Below are positions 7,347-15,540 of a stretch of 64,000 nt of DNA, piece after piece. The notes beneath the pieces were generated by a model that was not told where the DNA came from, ran no database searches, and worked only from the letters and a program-made list of their open reading frames with translations. A program made the position numbers and the translations under genes. Each line of letters opens with the position of its first letter. Position 1 is the first letter of the stretch. The stretch is from RGIG2134 sp964461115 (GTDB lineage Bacteria; Cyanobacteriota; Vampirovibrionia; Gastranaerophilales; Gastranaerophilaceae): positions 124,001 to 188,000 of the forward strand of contig CAYWSX010000001.1 in the NCBI GenBank assembly GCA_964461115.1, read 5' to 3'.

Positions 7347-8654
7347 TCACCGTATCGCCCAGTAATACTCCGTCAAATAGCTTGCCGCGTCGAAGATGTG
7401 GGATAAAAACTTGTTCGTATGCTCGTGCTTTATCTGGTAATGCGACGGGATATCTATAATGCTCGTCCCCGCCTTGAATTTCAGGTTATTAATATTATGC
7501 AGAAGCCACTTGCAGCGCCGTGGGTCTATAAAAAGGGAAGGAATACCCTCACTGTTGCGAACCTTAGCGTTGAAGGCTGCAACACGGTTGAGAATCGGCG
7601 GATTGTATGGGCGCAAGTTGAATGTAACATCTTTATAGCCGTGTGCCCTCAGGGCGTTTCGGATGATTGCGTAATTTGTAAATTCGCTATTTGTAGAGCG
7701 GTTGTCGCCCGACGCGTCCCCGTTGATGATAATTTCAGCCTGATGTTTAGGATAGCGCCGCAAAAATTCCTCAGCCGTCTGCTGCGTTGTGGTGTTTTCG
7801 AGCACTATTTCGTCAATAAAAAATACGTTGTTTTCGTCTTTGTGAGCGATTGTCCAGCTCATGGGGTCAACGTTGAAGTCGCACGATACATGCAGGGGTA
7901 AATTGGTGTTGTAGACAAAGTTTCGCTTGTTTTCGTCCGAAAACCCTTTCACGACAAGCCCGCTGGTGTAATCCCCAAACTCACCGAGAACATTTATTCT
8001 GTAATATTCCTCGTCATAAGCGGATTTTAGCCCCTTTATGTAATGCTCGGGCAAAAAAACATTGCTGGAAGTCGGCGCAATAACAAGCCGATACGCAGTG
8101 CTCTCATCATCTGCACGATTTTCCACAAACCTCTCGTATATCCAGCCCTTTGTAGGTTCTGGATTCGTGTGCCCAAACAATCTATACTGAAAATCACCCC
8201 AATCGCAACCCCGATAGGTGTTTCGCAATCTTCCCATAAGCTGTTTGAAGCAACTGTCCCCAACCTGCGACGCTTCCTCAATCTCCGCCCAGTGAATATC
8301 AATAGACTTGTACTTTTCAGGGTCGTCAAGCGCGCAAAACATAATTTCACTACCGTTTTTAAACTTGATTATCTTATCAACCTTGTTATACGTGTAATTC
8401 CGCCCCCGACAATACCCCAGCGCCTCTAAATGCTCCAAGTACTTTACAAGCGTGGTTTTTCTCACCAACTCGTATTCCTTTGCCCCCACAAGCCCGCGGC
8501 TTCCCGCATACTTCCGAGCAAGCAAAATCCCCAAAAGCGAACCGCACCAAGTTTTACCCGAACCATAACCACCCTGATAAATCGCAACGTCAAGACTCTT
8601 CCTGTGCGGAATCTGGATAAATTCACGCTGTTTCTCTAAAAGTTTGTACTTCAA
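7347..8654 (-). CDS. terL: phage terminase large subunit
   Basis: Motor and nuclease that package DNA into phage heads. The 435-residue length is usual for PBSX-type terminases. The N-terminal ATPase has Walker A GGYGSGKT (residues 28-35) and Walker B IHWAEIEEAS (about 120-129). The C-terminal RNase H-like nuclease shows the acidic positions SCDFNVDP, FIDEI and INGDASGDN. All key motifs look intact. It overlaps the upstream holin-like gene by 4 bases (ATGA). No small subunit is recognisable. The genes that normally follow it (portal, protease, capsid) are missing: 300 non-coding bases follow instead. Confidence 0.92.
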   Translation of the reverse strand: MKYKLLEKQREFIQIPHRKSLDVAIYQGGYGSGKTWCGSLLGILLARKYAGSRGLVGAKEYELVRKTTLVKYLEHLEALGYCRGRNYTYNKVDKIIKFKNGSEIMFCALDDPEKYKSIDIHWAEIEEASQVGDSCFKQLMGRLRNTYRGCDWGDFQYRLFGHTNPEPTKGWIYERFVENRADDESTAYRLVIAPTSSNVFLPEHYIKGLKSAYDEEYYRINVLGEFGDYTSGLVVKGFSDENKRNFVYNTNLPLHVSCDFNVDPMSWTIAHKDENNVFFIDEIVLENTTTQQTAEEFLRRYPKHQAEIIINGDASGDNRSTNSEFTNYAIIRNALRAHGYKDVTFNLRPYNPPILNRVAAFNAKVRNSEGIPSLFIDPRRCKWLLHNINNLKFKAGTSIIDIPSHYQIKHEHTNKFLSHIFDAASYLTEYYWAIR

Positions 8655-8863
8655 TTCTGCATTTCCAGCCCGTCAAGCCGTGTTTCCGCAACCGCCATAC
8701 GCTCAATAAGGTTATTATGCTTGTCCTGCTTTTCCTCGAGCCGCTTTATCTGGATTTCAATAAACTTCAAGCTCATTGCAAGCCCCCCAATAAAAATTCC
8801 CGCCGATAAAACGTTCACGCATAATAGCAGGATAAATTCAGGTGAAAAACTCATAATTTCCAC
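8651..8863 (-). CDS. small one-TM phage protein, holin-like
   Basis: 70 residues: a short N-terminus, one hydrophobic helix at about 10-31, then a charged coiled-coil (RLEEKQDKHNNLIERMAVAETRLDGLEMQ). This layout is common in small phage membrane proteins near terminase or lysis genes, such as XhlA- or holin-like proteins. It overlaps both neighbours (13 bases upstream, 4 downstream), so it is translated as part of a packaging operon. The amidase at 5210 lacks a signal peptide and would need such a partner. Role inferred. Confidence 0.65.
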   Translation of the reverse strand: MEIMSFSPEFILLLCVNVLSAGIFIGGLAMSLKFIEIQIKRLEEKQDKHNNLIERMAVAETRLDGLEMQN

Positions 8864-9372
8864 GCCTTTCTGTTAAATGTTGCTTGAAAACAATCTACCG
8901 CCCATGACATAATATTAGCCTTTATTACAGGTGTTCCAGCCTGTTTTATCACTTCTCGAAAAACAAGTGATGTCAGCCGTCTGTATTCAGCAACGGAAAT
9001 ACATTCGCTCAAAAGCCCGCTATAAATACTTTCTTTGTATTCGAGCAAATAATCATGAACCAACGCCCCCTGAAGATATCTAATGTCCTCTTTCGAACCC
9101 ACAAAATACTCTAAACAATGCGGTATGTCTGCACCATTGTAAACATATTCCGAGGGAATTGTGAATGAAAAATCCAGAATATCTGTAAAAATAAACACCT
9201 TAACGGCATGTCTTAAAATAAAAGGAAATTTAACTTTATCCTTATAGAGAGAGCGTTTAACACCGTCTTTCGAAATTACGAAAAGTATGCTATCATGCAA
9301 TTTATCTGGAAGTCGAGAAGAAACATTTGGGTAAGTACTAAATTTGATTTCAATCGAATTAATTTTTCTCAT
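8851..9372 (-). CDS. DUF1353-like phage protein
   Basis: The segment VYNGADIPHCLEYFVGSKEDIRYLQGALVHDYLLEY matches the DUF1353 pattern (a (S/D)xP motif, then (A/G)(A/L)VHDYL) of small phage proteins with unknown function. The start is set at the ATG at 9372: the frame is open up to 9465 but that extension would read through the hairpin terminator at 9386-9415. The 173-residue product has no membrane segment. It heads the operon DUF1353 - holin-like - terL. Confidence 0.7.
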   Translation of the reverse strand: MRKINSIEIKFSTYPNVSSRLPDKLHDSILFVISKDGVKRSLYKDKVKFPFILRHAVKVFIFTDILDFSFTIPSEYVYNGADIPHCLEYFVGSKEDIRYLQGALVHDYLLEYKESIYSGLLSECISVAEYRRLTSLVFREVIKQAGTPVIKANIMSWAVDCFQATFNRKAWKL

Positions 9373-9385
9373 ATTCCATATCCCA

Positions 9386-9415
9386 TTATAAAAAGCCCCT
9401 CGAGTGAGGGGCTTT
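9386..9415 (-). terminator. hairpin terminator
   Basis: On the minus strand AAAGCCCCTC (9415-9406) pairs with GAGGGGCTTT (9401-9392) over a 4-base loop, followed by a T-run. It lies directly after the stop of the remnant frame at 9423 and ahead of the DUF1353-like gene. Confidence 0.75.
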
Positions 9416-9422
9416 AGTCTTA

Positions 9423-9572
9423 TTACTGTTTCACCGTGGGTATTTTTGCAACCGAGCAGAACCACGACTTGTTAAAAACAACTTGTATTACAGGCTTCTC
9501 CGCCTTAATGTTCGCCGTTACCTCTTTTTCTTTGACGCTTGCTTCAGCATGCAAAATGTCAACGCGTAATTT
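9423..9572 (-). pseudogene. 3' remnant of an unknown minus-strand gene
   Basis: A frame of 49 codons without ATG reads ...DILHAEASVKEKEVTANIK, then ...VVFNKSWFCSVAKIPTVKQ, and stops at 9423, right before a good terminator. The codon use and the terminator suggest the genuine end of a gene whose 5' part is gone. Its upstream edge (about 9555-9572) coincides with the point where the DnaB-like frame on the other strand begins to match its family, so a deletion probably joined the two. A real 43-residue gene starting at TTG 9554 is possible but less likely. Confidence 0.4.
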
Positions 9573-10732
9573 TTAATAAGCTCCGCGCGGAATATTTCTC
9601 AAATTCTGTGAATCGGTATATTTTTCAAATTGCCCGTAAGCTAAATGAAAAAAATTGCCCGGTTGATAATGTCGTCGTCTATGAAAATACCGAAAAGTAT
9701 AAAAAACAGGTGTATGACACACTTGTCGATATAATGACAAATTTTCTGCCAGCATCCGTTTTGATTGAAAAACATTGCGACCAGCTTTTTGAAAATTTCA
9801 TCAAGCGCCAGATATGCGAAGCCAAAACTCTCGAAGAGCATAAAAAAATATCAGACCTGCAAAATAATTATGCAGCAAAAGACGTAAATATTTTGCATAT
9901 CTCCCACGGTGTCGAGAATCTCAATGAAACACTAGAAAAAAACGATTCTAACAGGATTGTGACAGGCTACAACGGCTTTGATGATATAGCAGGCTCATTT
10001 ATCGGCGGTGATTATATTGCCGTCGGTGCGCGCCCTTCTATGGGCAAAACTGCGTTCGCTCTCAATGTCGCCAAAATGCTTTGTATACAGAATTATAATG
10101 TGCTGTTTATCTCGCTCGAAATGCCTATCTTACAGCTTCAAAACCGTTTTATCTGTATGAACACAGGCTTAAACGCACACAAAATCCGCTCAAACAGCTT
10201 TAATCTCTTGGAAAAAGAGAGATATAAAAAAGGGTTTAAAGACCTGAAAGACTTTAATTTAAACGTTACGGCTGATTTTCATATGACGCCAGAAAAGTTA
10301 AGGATTTATGCGGAAAAAATGAAAGACGCGGGCAAGCTCGATTTTCTCGTAATCGACTACCTAGGATTAATGGACGGCGATTCAGAAAATAACCAAAATT
10401 CAAGACTAACGAAATTTTCGCGTTGCCTAAAACTTATTGCAGCAGACTTAAATATCCCTGTAATGGTTCTAATCCAGCTAAACCGCCAGTTAACAAACCG
10501 AGAAAACAAACGCCCCCAGCTTTCAGACTTGCGCGATAGCGGCGCAATGGAACAGGACGCCGATTTTGTAATCTTTTTACACCGAGAGTTTATGTTCACA
10601 AACAAACCAGAACAGGAACGCGACCTCGAGGTAATTTTCCGCAAAAACCGCCACGGAAAAACAAACATCATAGCACGTATGGATTTCAATACCGAAACCC
10701 AACTAATAACCGAAAAGACAAAAGCCAGTTAG
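9539..10732 (+). CDS. DnaB-like replicative helicase, N-terminus shortened
   Basis: Hexameric 5'-3' helicase for element replication. The RecA-like domain is complete: Walker A GARPSMGKTAFALN (about residues 163-176), ISLEMP, Walker B FLVIDYLGLM, LIQLNRQ, and the DLRDSGAMEQDADFVIFLHRE block followed by the arginine-finger region FRKNRHG. The N-terminal DnaB domain is present only from YFSNSVNRYIF on; the usual first 20 or so residues are absent. The start is uncertain: CTG 9539, TTG 9533 and ATG 9509 are all in frame and none has a clear ribosome-binding site. The likely cause is the deletion junction near 9555-9572. Followed after 7 bases by the small HTH gene. Confidence 0.88.
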   Translation: MLQHAKCQRVIFNKLRAEYFSNSVNRYIFQIARKLNEKNCPVDNVVVYENTEKYKKQVYDTLVDIMTNFLPASVLIEKHCDQLFENFIKRQICEAKTLEEHKKISDLQNNYAAKDVNILHISHGVENLNETLEKNDSNRIVTGYNGFDDIAGSFIGGDYIAVGARPSMGKTAFALNVAKMLCIQNYNVLFISLEMPILQLQNRFICMNTGLNAHKIRSNSFNLLEKERYKKGFKDLKDFNLNVTADFHMTPEKLRIYAEKMKDAGKLDFLVIDYLGLMDGDSENNQNSRLTKFSRCLKLIAADLNIPVMVLIQLNRQLTNRENKRPQLSDLRDSGAMEQDADFVIFLHREFMFTNKPEQERDLEVIFRKNRHGKTNIIARMDFNTETQLITEKTKAS

Positions 10733-10739
10733 GAGTAAC

Positions 10740-11018
10740 ATGCAAATTTTAGGACAAATGCTCGCGCAAGACATAAAAATACTTATGGAAAAGTATAGAA
10801 ACCGTACTTTTTTGAATAATTCAGATGTTGCGGAAATTCTCGATATTTCCCCAGCTTGTTTACGAAAACGCTGTGAATCTGACGATAATCCATATAAGGG
10901 GCTTTATGAAAAAGACGGACTTCGAAACAAATGGAACAAGTATCATTTTTTCAAGTGGTATTTCTCGAAAATAGTTAGCAGTATAGGTTTTGAGTTTGAT
11001 ATTAACCAAATTTTATAA
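10740..11018 (+). CDS. small HTH protein, candidate excisionase
   Basis: 92 residues. A helix-turn-helix of the MerR/excisionase type fits FLNNSDVAEILDISPACLRKRCES (about residues 24-47): a helix, turn and recognition helix of the kind that selects DNA. The rest is helical with aromatic residues (KYHFFKWYF). It lies 7 bases after the helicase gene and 20 bases before the integrase gene, the usual place for an excision factor. Role inferred from size, fold and position. Possible binding sites are the repeat pairs at both element ends. Confidence 0.55.
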   Translation: MQILGQMLAQDIKILMEKYRNRTFLNNSDVAEILDISPACLRKRCESDDNPYKGLYEKDGLRNKWNKYHFFKWYFSKIVSSIGFEFDINQIL

Positions 11019-11038
11019 GAAAGATTTTTAGGATTACT

Positions 11039-12217
11039 ATGGGTATTAAAAAAACAGGGAAAAAGTATCACTATCAATTCGAACGATATGGAAAACGTTA
11101 TCACGGGCTTTGCCGCCTTAAAGACGATGACGGTGATTTCACTATCCCAGCAAAAAATATGGAAGAGGCAAGACTTTCTGTAACACAATTACAGAACGAT
11201 ATTGATGAGAAACAAAAGCAACTTGTAAACGGTAAAAAAATTCTTATGCTATCTGATGTGATTGAGATGTTTGACCGTCTAGTCAGCAAAAGTGATTTAT
11301 CTACAAAAGTTACGTCGCTAAGATATACACGCCGTTTCTTAAAATTAATAGGAAACCGCAATTTTGATACTTATAATAAACTTGATATTGCAGAATATCG
11401 CAGAATAAGGCTAAAAACGCCAATTGAAAAAGAAACAAAATACGGTATCAAAATCACAGACCAACTCCCTAAATGTACGACAATCAATCGTGAAGTTAAC
11501 TCTATACGCGGCTTATTTACTTGGGCACGAAAGGAAGCAGAACTTACAGAACGCAATCCGTTTTTTGAGTTAAATATTCTTCGAGCTGAGAACGTGGAAA
11601 AACCACCTTTAAACAGCGCTCAAGAGGAGGGTATGCTTAATATCGCAAGAGGAAACTTTATGTTCCCGATTATATTCTTTTTCATGGAAACAGGAATGCG
11701 GCGCGAGGAAGTTTTATCTTGCATATGGGAAAATGTACATCTTGAGAGTTCAGAAATTTACAAATACGGGTACATTGATGTTCTAAAAACAAAGTCAGGC
11801 AACCCTAGACGAATACCATGCTCAAAAGAATTACAGGAAGTATTAATCGCTCACAAGCGAGAGCAAAAAATTAACGGATTGCATTACAAGTATGTATTTG
11901 TGAATCCTAAAACCAACAAAAGATATAACAATCTGCGTAAAGCCTTGAACGCTATTTTTGATAAAGTCGGCATAAAGTTTAAAGGTCGCGGTTTTCACTT
12001 ATTCCGACATACATTTGCAACCGACCTTGAACAGCGAGGATATGACATCACGACAATACAAGCGCTAATGGGACACAAAAAAGTCACCACAACCCAAAAC
12101 TATCTGCACAAAGACGCCAAACGTATGGCAATTGCAGTGAAAGAGCGTGGTAAACGATTGCGCAAATTTGCACAAGATTATAAAAAGTCGATTGAAGAGC
12201 AATTTAAAGCGGCTTAA
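11039..12217 (+). CDS. int: tyrosine integrase
   Basis: Site-specific recombinase that inserts and excises the element at tRNA-Ile. The 392-residue protein has an N-terminal arm-binding region (1-65), a SAM-like core-binding domain (about 70-170) and the catalytic domain with R221 (TGMRREE), Lys near 251 (LKTKSGNPRRIP), H320 and R323 (HLFRHTFAT), H346 (GHKK) and nucleophile Y355 (TTQNYLH). All catalytic residues are present. It ends about 300 bases from the rebuilt tRNA-Ile and is followed by a terminator. Confidence 0.95.
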   Translation: MGIKKTGKKYHYQFERYGKRYHGLCRLKDDDGDFTIPAKNMEEARLSVTQLQNDIDEKQKQLVNGKKILMLSDVIEMFDRLVSKSDLSTKVTSLRYTRRFLKLIGNRNFDTYNKLDIAEYRRIRLKTPIEKETKYGIKITDQLPKCTTINREVNSIRGLFTWARKEAELTERNPFFELNILRAENVEKPPLNSAQEEGMLNIARGNFMFPIIFFFMETGMRREEVLSCIWENVHLESSEIYKYGYIDVLKTKSGNPRRIPCSKELQEVLIAHKREQKINGLHYKYVFVNPKTNKRYNNLRKALNAIFDKVGIKFKGRGFHLFRHTFATDLEQRGYDITTIQALMGHKKVTTTQNYLHKDAKRMAIAVKERGKRLRKFAQDYKKSIEEQFKAA

Positions 12218-12235
12218 AAATATACTCCCAAAACT

Positions 12236-12265
12236 GGACGATTGAAAAATCGTCCTTTTCTTTTT
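12236..12265 (+). terminator. terminator after integrase
   Basis: GGACGATT (12236-12243) and AATCGTCC (12248-12255) form a perfect 8-bp stem with a GAAA loop followed by a T-rich tail. Confidence 0.9.
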
Positions 12266-12315
12266 AAATTGGTTGTTTTCGGCTTTAATTATGATGTTAA
12301 GGAATATTAAATTCT

Positions 12316-12375
12316 GTGGGGGGTTTGTGGGGGGGAAGATTAAAAAAACGGTGTGAAATTTAAAAAAACGTGTGA
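12316..12375. repeat. right-arm repeat cluster of the element
   Basis: GTGGGGG occurs twice (from 12316 and 12327). TAAAAAAACG followed by (G)TGTGA occurs twice at a 20-base period (12341 and 12361). The GTGTGA pair is the complement of the TTTCACAC pair at the left end. Likely arm or excision-factor sites; inferred. Confidence 0.4.
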
Positions 12376-12410
12376 TTTTAAGTAAAAATTATTTTTACGT
12401 AAAAAATCAT

Positions 12411-12439
12411 TTGACAGTAGATTTTGTGCATGTTAATTT
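12411..12439 (+). promoter_or_regulatory. element-supplied promoter of tRNA-Ile
   Basis: TTGACA (12411-12416), 17 bases, TAATTT (12434-12439), about 75 bases ahead of the tRNA. It copies the host promoter at 2696-2724 (37 of 40 bases) although it lies inside the element, so the element brings its own promoter to keep the tRNA expressed. Confidence 0.65.
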
Positions 12440-12514
12440 AGATAAGCAAGCTACATAAAGGTTTTGCCACAAACCTAAGAATTTTGTAATTTGTTTGACA
12501 ACCGAGAAAAATGC

Positions 12515-12588
<74 letters not shown>

Positions 12589-12607
12589 TTTTTACCTCAA
12601 AGAAATA

Positions 12608-12635
12608 TTGACAAGTAAATTTGAAATGATAATAT
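12608..12635 (+). promoter_or_regulatory. promoter of tRNA-Ala
   Basis: TTGACA (12608-12613), 16 bases, TAATAT (12630-12635), about 100 bases before tRNA-Ala. It shows that the two tRNAs can be transcribed separately. Confidence 0.5.
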
Positions 12636-12732
12636 AAAATTATCGAAGAAACGGGGACAACTTGGCTACCCCAGAGAAATAAATTTCTCAAAACAGCTGA
12701 GAAAAATTGAAAATCCAGTAAACACCATAAAT

Positions 12733-12808
12733 GGGGGCTTAGCTCAGCTGGTAGAGCACCTGCTTTGCACGCAGGGGGTCAGGAGTTCGACTCTCCTAGC
12801 CTCCACCA
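12733..12808 (+). tRNA. tRNA-Ala (UGC anticodon)
   Basis: 76 nt including an encoded CCA. Acceptor GGGGGCT pairs with AGCCTCC, D-arm GCTC...GAGC, anticodon loop with TGC, T-arm GGAGTTCGACTCTCC. A terminator follows within 10 bases. Confidence 0.97.
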
Positions 12809-12813
12809 TTTAA

Positions 12814-12838
12814 AAGTCACCGCAAGGTGGCTTTTTTA
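12814..12838 (+). terminator. terminator after tRNA-Ala
   Basis: AAGTCACC (12814-12821) pairs with GGTGGCTT (12826-12833) with one G-T wobble, GCAA loop, then T6. From here to 13039 I see no gene or clear signal. Confidence 0.8.
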
Positions 12839-13039
12839 ATGCGTTTTTGACTTTTGCTATAGTTTAACGTCTGGTTTGATTATAACAGCTAGTTTGAGTA
12901 AAATCCCTGAAAAAGTTGTTTTTATTGAGTTTCAACTCTGCATTTTTTGCTTTTTTGTGTTAGTTGATAGTAAAAAATCTTTTTAGCATATTATAGTAAA
13001 CAGCTTATTTCTTTTGCCTAACGCGCCATAAGAATATTA

Positions 13040-13201
13040 ATGAGACTAAAAAAGGTTGAAAAATGGCATTACACAAGCAATCGTTCTTTTCGTGTGGAAA
13101 TTAACAAAGGAAGCAAAAGCAAATACATCTCGCGAGAGCTCAACACAAAGGACGGCAAGACCTATGAAATATTAATCACAACCTTAGAATTTAAACAATA
13201 A
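13040..13201 (+). CDS. small basic ORF, 53 aa, unknown
   Basis: ATG at 13040 opens a 53-codon frame reading MRLKKVEKWHYTSNRSFRVE, then INKGSKSKYISRELNTKDGK and YEILITTLEFKQ. The Lys/Arg-rich, beta-like pattern looks coding rather than random, but no family is recognised and the ribosome-binding site is weak. It could be a remnant, because the next frame downstream is broken too. Confidence 0.35.
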   Translation: MRLKKVEKWHYTSNRSFRVEINKGSKSKYISRELNTKDGKTYEILITTLEFKQ

Positions 13202-13303
13202 TGCGGTTAGTTTTGAATCCCACAAAGCAAGGCTTTAGGCACTTGTATATTTTACGTTCAAAAACCAGCTAATACAGGTTAATAAAATCAAAGAGTATTA
13301 TTA

Positions 13304-13507
13304 ATGTTAGAAACTTTAAACGAAGAAGAAAAAGAAGTCGCAATGATGTTAATGCAAGGTCAAAATGCCAATGGGATAATGGATTGGCTTGAGATTGATT
13401 ATAAATAATATTCTCGATTGAAAAAGAGTTTATTGAAGATTAAAAGGATTACACAGATTTTGGCTTTTGCAATAAAAAATAAAATATATGAAAATAAAAG
13501 TAATTAA
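13304..13507 (+). pseudogene. HTH (LuxR/sigma-4-like) gene broken by an in-frame stop
   Basis: ATG at 13304 gives MLETLNEEEKEVAMMLMQGQ and NANGIMDWLEIDYK, then TAA at 13406-13408. The same frame continues YSRLKKSLLKIKRITQILAF and AIKNKIYENKSN to a second stop at 13505. The joined pattern (E-x-E-x-EV, then a basic recognition-type helix) resembles a small LuxR/sigma-region-4-like HTH domain. Either a recent nonsense mutation or a 34-residue short protein. Confidence 0.4.
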
Positions 13508-13559
13508 GATTTGGAATTGTCAGATTGATAATTTTTTATATTTTATACAAAATAAAATA

Positions 13560-13979
13560 ATGGACAGACACACAAAAGAGCAACGGCATAAAAATATGCA
13601 GGCTGTAAAAAATAAGAATACAAAAATAGAAAACCTGGTATGTAAAGCATTATGGAGCAGGAATTACAGATTCGGCAGAAATGTCCCAAATTTAAACGGA
13701 AAACCTGATATTGCCATAAAAAAATATAAAATAGTAATATTTATTGATTCTTGTTTTTGGCACAAATGCCCTATTCACTATAAAAGTCCAATAAGTAATT
13801 ATAAATTTTGGGAAAAGAAAATAACAGGTAACATGATGAGAGATAATATTGTAAATAAATATTATTCAGATAGAAATTGGCATCTTCTCAGAATTTGGGA
13901 ACACGAAATAAAAGAAAACTTTAATGGCACTATTGAAAAAATCATAGCTTTTATCGATGATGCTAAAAAAAATAATTAA
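13560..13979 (+). CDS. vsr: Vsr-type (very short patch repair) endonuclease
   Basis: Nicks DNA next to T:G mismatches left by deamination of 5-methylcytosine, or acts as the nuclease of a restriction system. The 139-residue length is standard. Family motifs: MDRHTKEQRHKNMQAVKNKN at the start, GKPDIAI with the catalytic Asp at residue 50, FIDSCFWHKCPIH with zinc and His residues, and WHLLRIWEHEI. The start is the ATG at 13560, where family similarity begins; the frame is open up to 13488 without need. It converges on the methyltransferase gene with a 4-base overlap. Confidence 0.93.
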   Translation: MDRHTKEQRHKNMQAVKNKNTKIENLVCKALWSRNYRFGRNVPNLNGKPDIAIKKYKIVIFIDSCFWHKCPIHYKSPISNYKFWEKKITGNMMRDNIVNKYYSDRNWHLLRIWEHEIKENFNGTIEKIIAFIDDAKKNN

Positions 13980-15082
13980 TTTTTATTTAATTTCTTACTA
14001 TGTTCAATAAATACATTACCGAAAGTTTTTGCCAACTTTACCGGTACGGCATTTCCCACTTGTTTTGCCAAAGAAGTCAAGCTGGAGCCATAAAAAATAA
14101 AATCCATAGGAAATGTTTGCAAACATGCTGCTTCTCTCACACTCAAGGCTCTGTTTTGAACAGGATGTCCAAACCTACCGTTAGATATATTTGTGCATTT
14201 TGTCGTAAGCGTCACTGACGGACTGTCCCACTCTAAACGACCATATACGTCGGCATGGCCATTATGTTTTTTATGACATTCAAGTTTTAACTCTTCGGGC
14301 CAGTCTTTCCTCCCTTGTCCCTCTTTTATACATTCCAATCTGCGTAAATTGATTTCTTGTAACGACGCCGAACGATGATTAGGATATGTGTTTTTGTCAC
14401 AATATTCTTCACCTGCAGCTATCCCCGGCAATTTACCTATTGCATCACGAACCGTCTTATAGGGATTAATAGCCTTTGGACCGTGTGTTTCTTCCGGGTA
14501 TGCAATTTCACCATGTTTACTCGCAATCAAAACAAGACGCTTCCTACGTTGAGGAACACCATATTTCTGAGAATGGACAATTTTAGGTTCTGGAACGTAA
14601 TAGCCTTTTCTTCTTAGTGCGTTTATAAAATTAGGTAACGGTCCGTCTGAATCAATTTTTTGCAATCCCGGAACATTTTCGCATAAGATAAAATCCGGTT
14701 CACATTCATCAACAAACCTTAAAAATTCACTTAACAAATTCAGCCTTTTGTCATCAGAGCTGAAACGCTTTTTATTTTGTGTTGAAAAAGGTTGGCAAGG
14801 GGCGCAACCAGAGAACAATACAAAATTTTCATTTTTATACTTATCTGTAAAATCTTTTACTTCTGAAACCTCAACTTCACGAATATCTTTGTTTATCGTT
14901 TTTTCGGGTTTTATATTTTTTTCAAATGTTTTCAGTGCATCAATATCGGTATCTAAAGCCAAAACAATATCCATGCCGGCCTGTTTCAAGCCTTCACTTG
15001 TTCCTCCGCAACCGGAAAAGAAATCGAACACTTTTATATTTTTCTTCTCAGTCAAAATAAAATTCCCAATATTATACCACAT
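13976..15082 (-). CDS. dcm: DNA (cytosine-5-)-methyltransferase
   Basis: Transfers a methyl group from S-adenosylmethionine to C5 of cytosine in a short target. The 368 residues show the ordered family motifs: I FDFFSGCGGTSEGL (19-32), IV GCAPCQPFS with nucleophile C96, VI CENVPG, VIII PQRRKRLVLIAS, a target-recognition region at about 200-310, IX LSVREAACLQTFP and X KQVGNAVP. All catalytic residues are present. The gene is divergent from the ATPase operon and convergent with vsr. The target cannot be read from the sequence. No obvious Type II restriction enzyme is adjacent. Confidence 0.95.
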   Translation of the reverse strand: MWYNIGNFILTEKKNIKVFDFFSGCGGTSEGLKQAGMDIVLALDTDIDALKTFEKNIKPEKTINKDIREVEVSEVKDFTDKYKNENFVLFSGCAPCQPFSTQNKKRFSSDDKRLNLLSEFLRFVDECEPDFILCENVPGLQKIDSDGPLPNFINALRRKGYYVPEPKIVHSQKYGVPQRRKRLVLIASKHGEIAYPEETHGPKAINPYKTVRDAIGKLPGIAAGEEYCDKNTYPNHRSASLQEINLRRLECIKEGQGRKDWPEELKLECHKKHNGHADVYGRLEWDSPSVTLTTKCTNISNGRFGHPVQNRALSVREAACLQTFPMDFIFYGSSLTSLAKQVGNAVPVKLAKTFGNVFIEHSKKLNKN

Positions 15083-15301
15083 TGTTAATAAAATTATATA
15101 TTAAAAAAACTAAAAAATGAATATCTGTAAGTGATTAGGCAACAAATATTTTACAATAACGCAGAATAGCACTACATTTTAAAAATATAGTAAACAAATC
15201 TCATATATTAAAATATATTAAATATAATTTTGATTGCTATTGACAAATGTAAAAAATTCTTGCATGCTAATAATGAAAAAACAGTATACTTTGAGGTGTT
15301 A

Positions 15302-15523
15302 ATGTCAGAAACAAAGCGAGAACGATTTATAAGAATTGCAGGGGCAAGAACAAACAAAATTTTGGACATGGTAAAACTACTTAGTAATTGTTCCAATTTG
15401 GGAAATTATGAATATACCGATGAAGATGTAAAAAAAATATTCAGTGTCATCGAGAAGGAAATAAAAACCGCTAAAATCAAATTTTCTGAAGTAAACACAA
15501 AAGAGCAAAAATTTAAATTATAA
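15302..15523 (+). CDS. small helical protein heading the ATPase operon
   Basis: 73 residues. The start is the ATG at 15302, with GAGGTG 5-8 bases upstream; the frame is open further but lacks such a site. It reads MSETKRERFIRIAGARTNKI, then LDMVKLLSNCSNLGNYEYTD and EDVKKIFSVIEKEIKTAKIKF. It is fully helical and charged. I have a loose memory of similar short proteins (RTNKI...LGNCSN...YEYT...V..IF) beside mobile and defence genes, but no function is known to me. It precedes the GHKL gene by 17 bases. Confidence 0.7.
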   Translation: MSETKRERFIRIAGARTNKILDMVKLLSNCSNLGNYEYTDEDVKKIFSVIEKEIKTAKIKFSEVNTKEQKFKL

Positions 15524-15540
15524 CTAAGGAGTAAATAAAG

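Noticed and set aside
8036..8429. Overlapping frames on both strands inside terL
   Set aside because: They are shadows of the terminase gene; the terminase frame holds all conserved motifs.
9373..9465. Longer start for the DUF1353-like gene
   Set aside because: The extension would include the hairpin terminator and the end of another reading frame; the ATG at 9372 fits better.
13488..13559. Upstream start for Vsr
   Set aside because: Family similarity begins at MDRHTKEQR (13560); the extension is AT-rich and overlaps the broken HTH frame.
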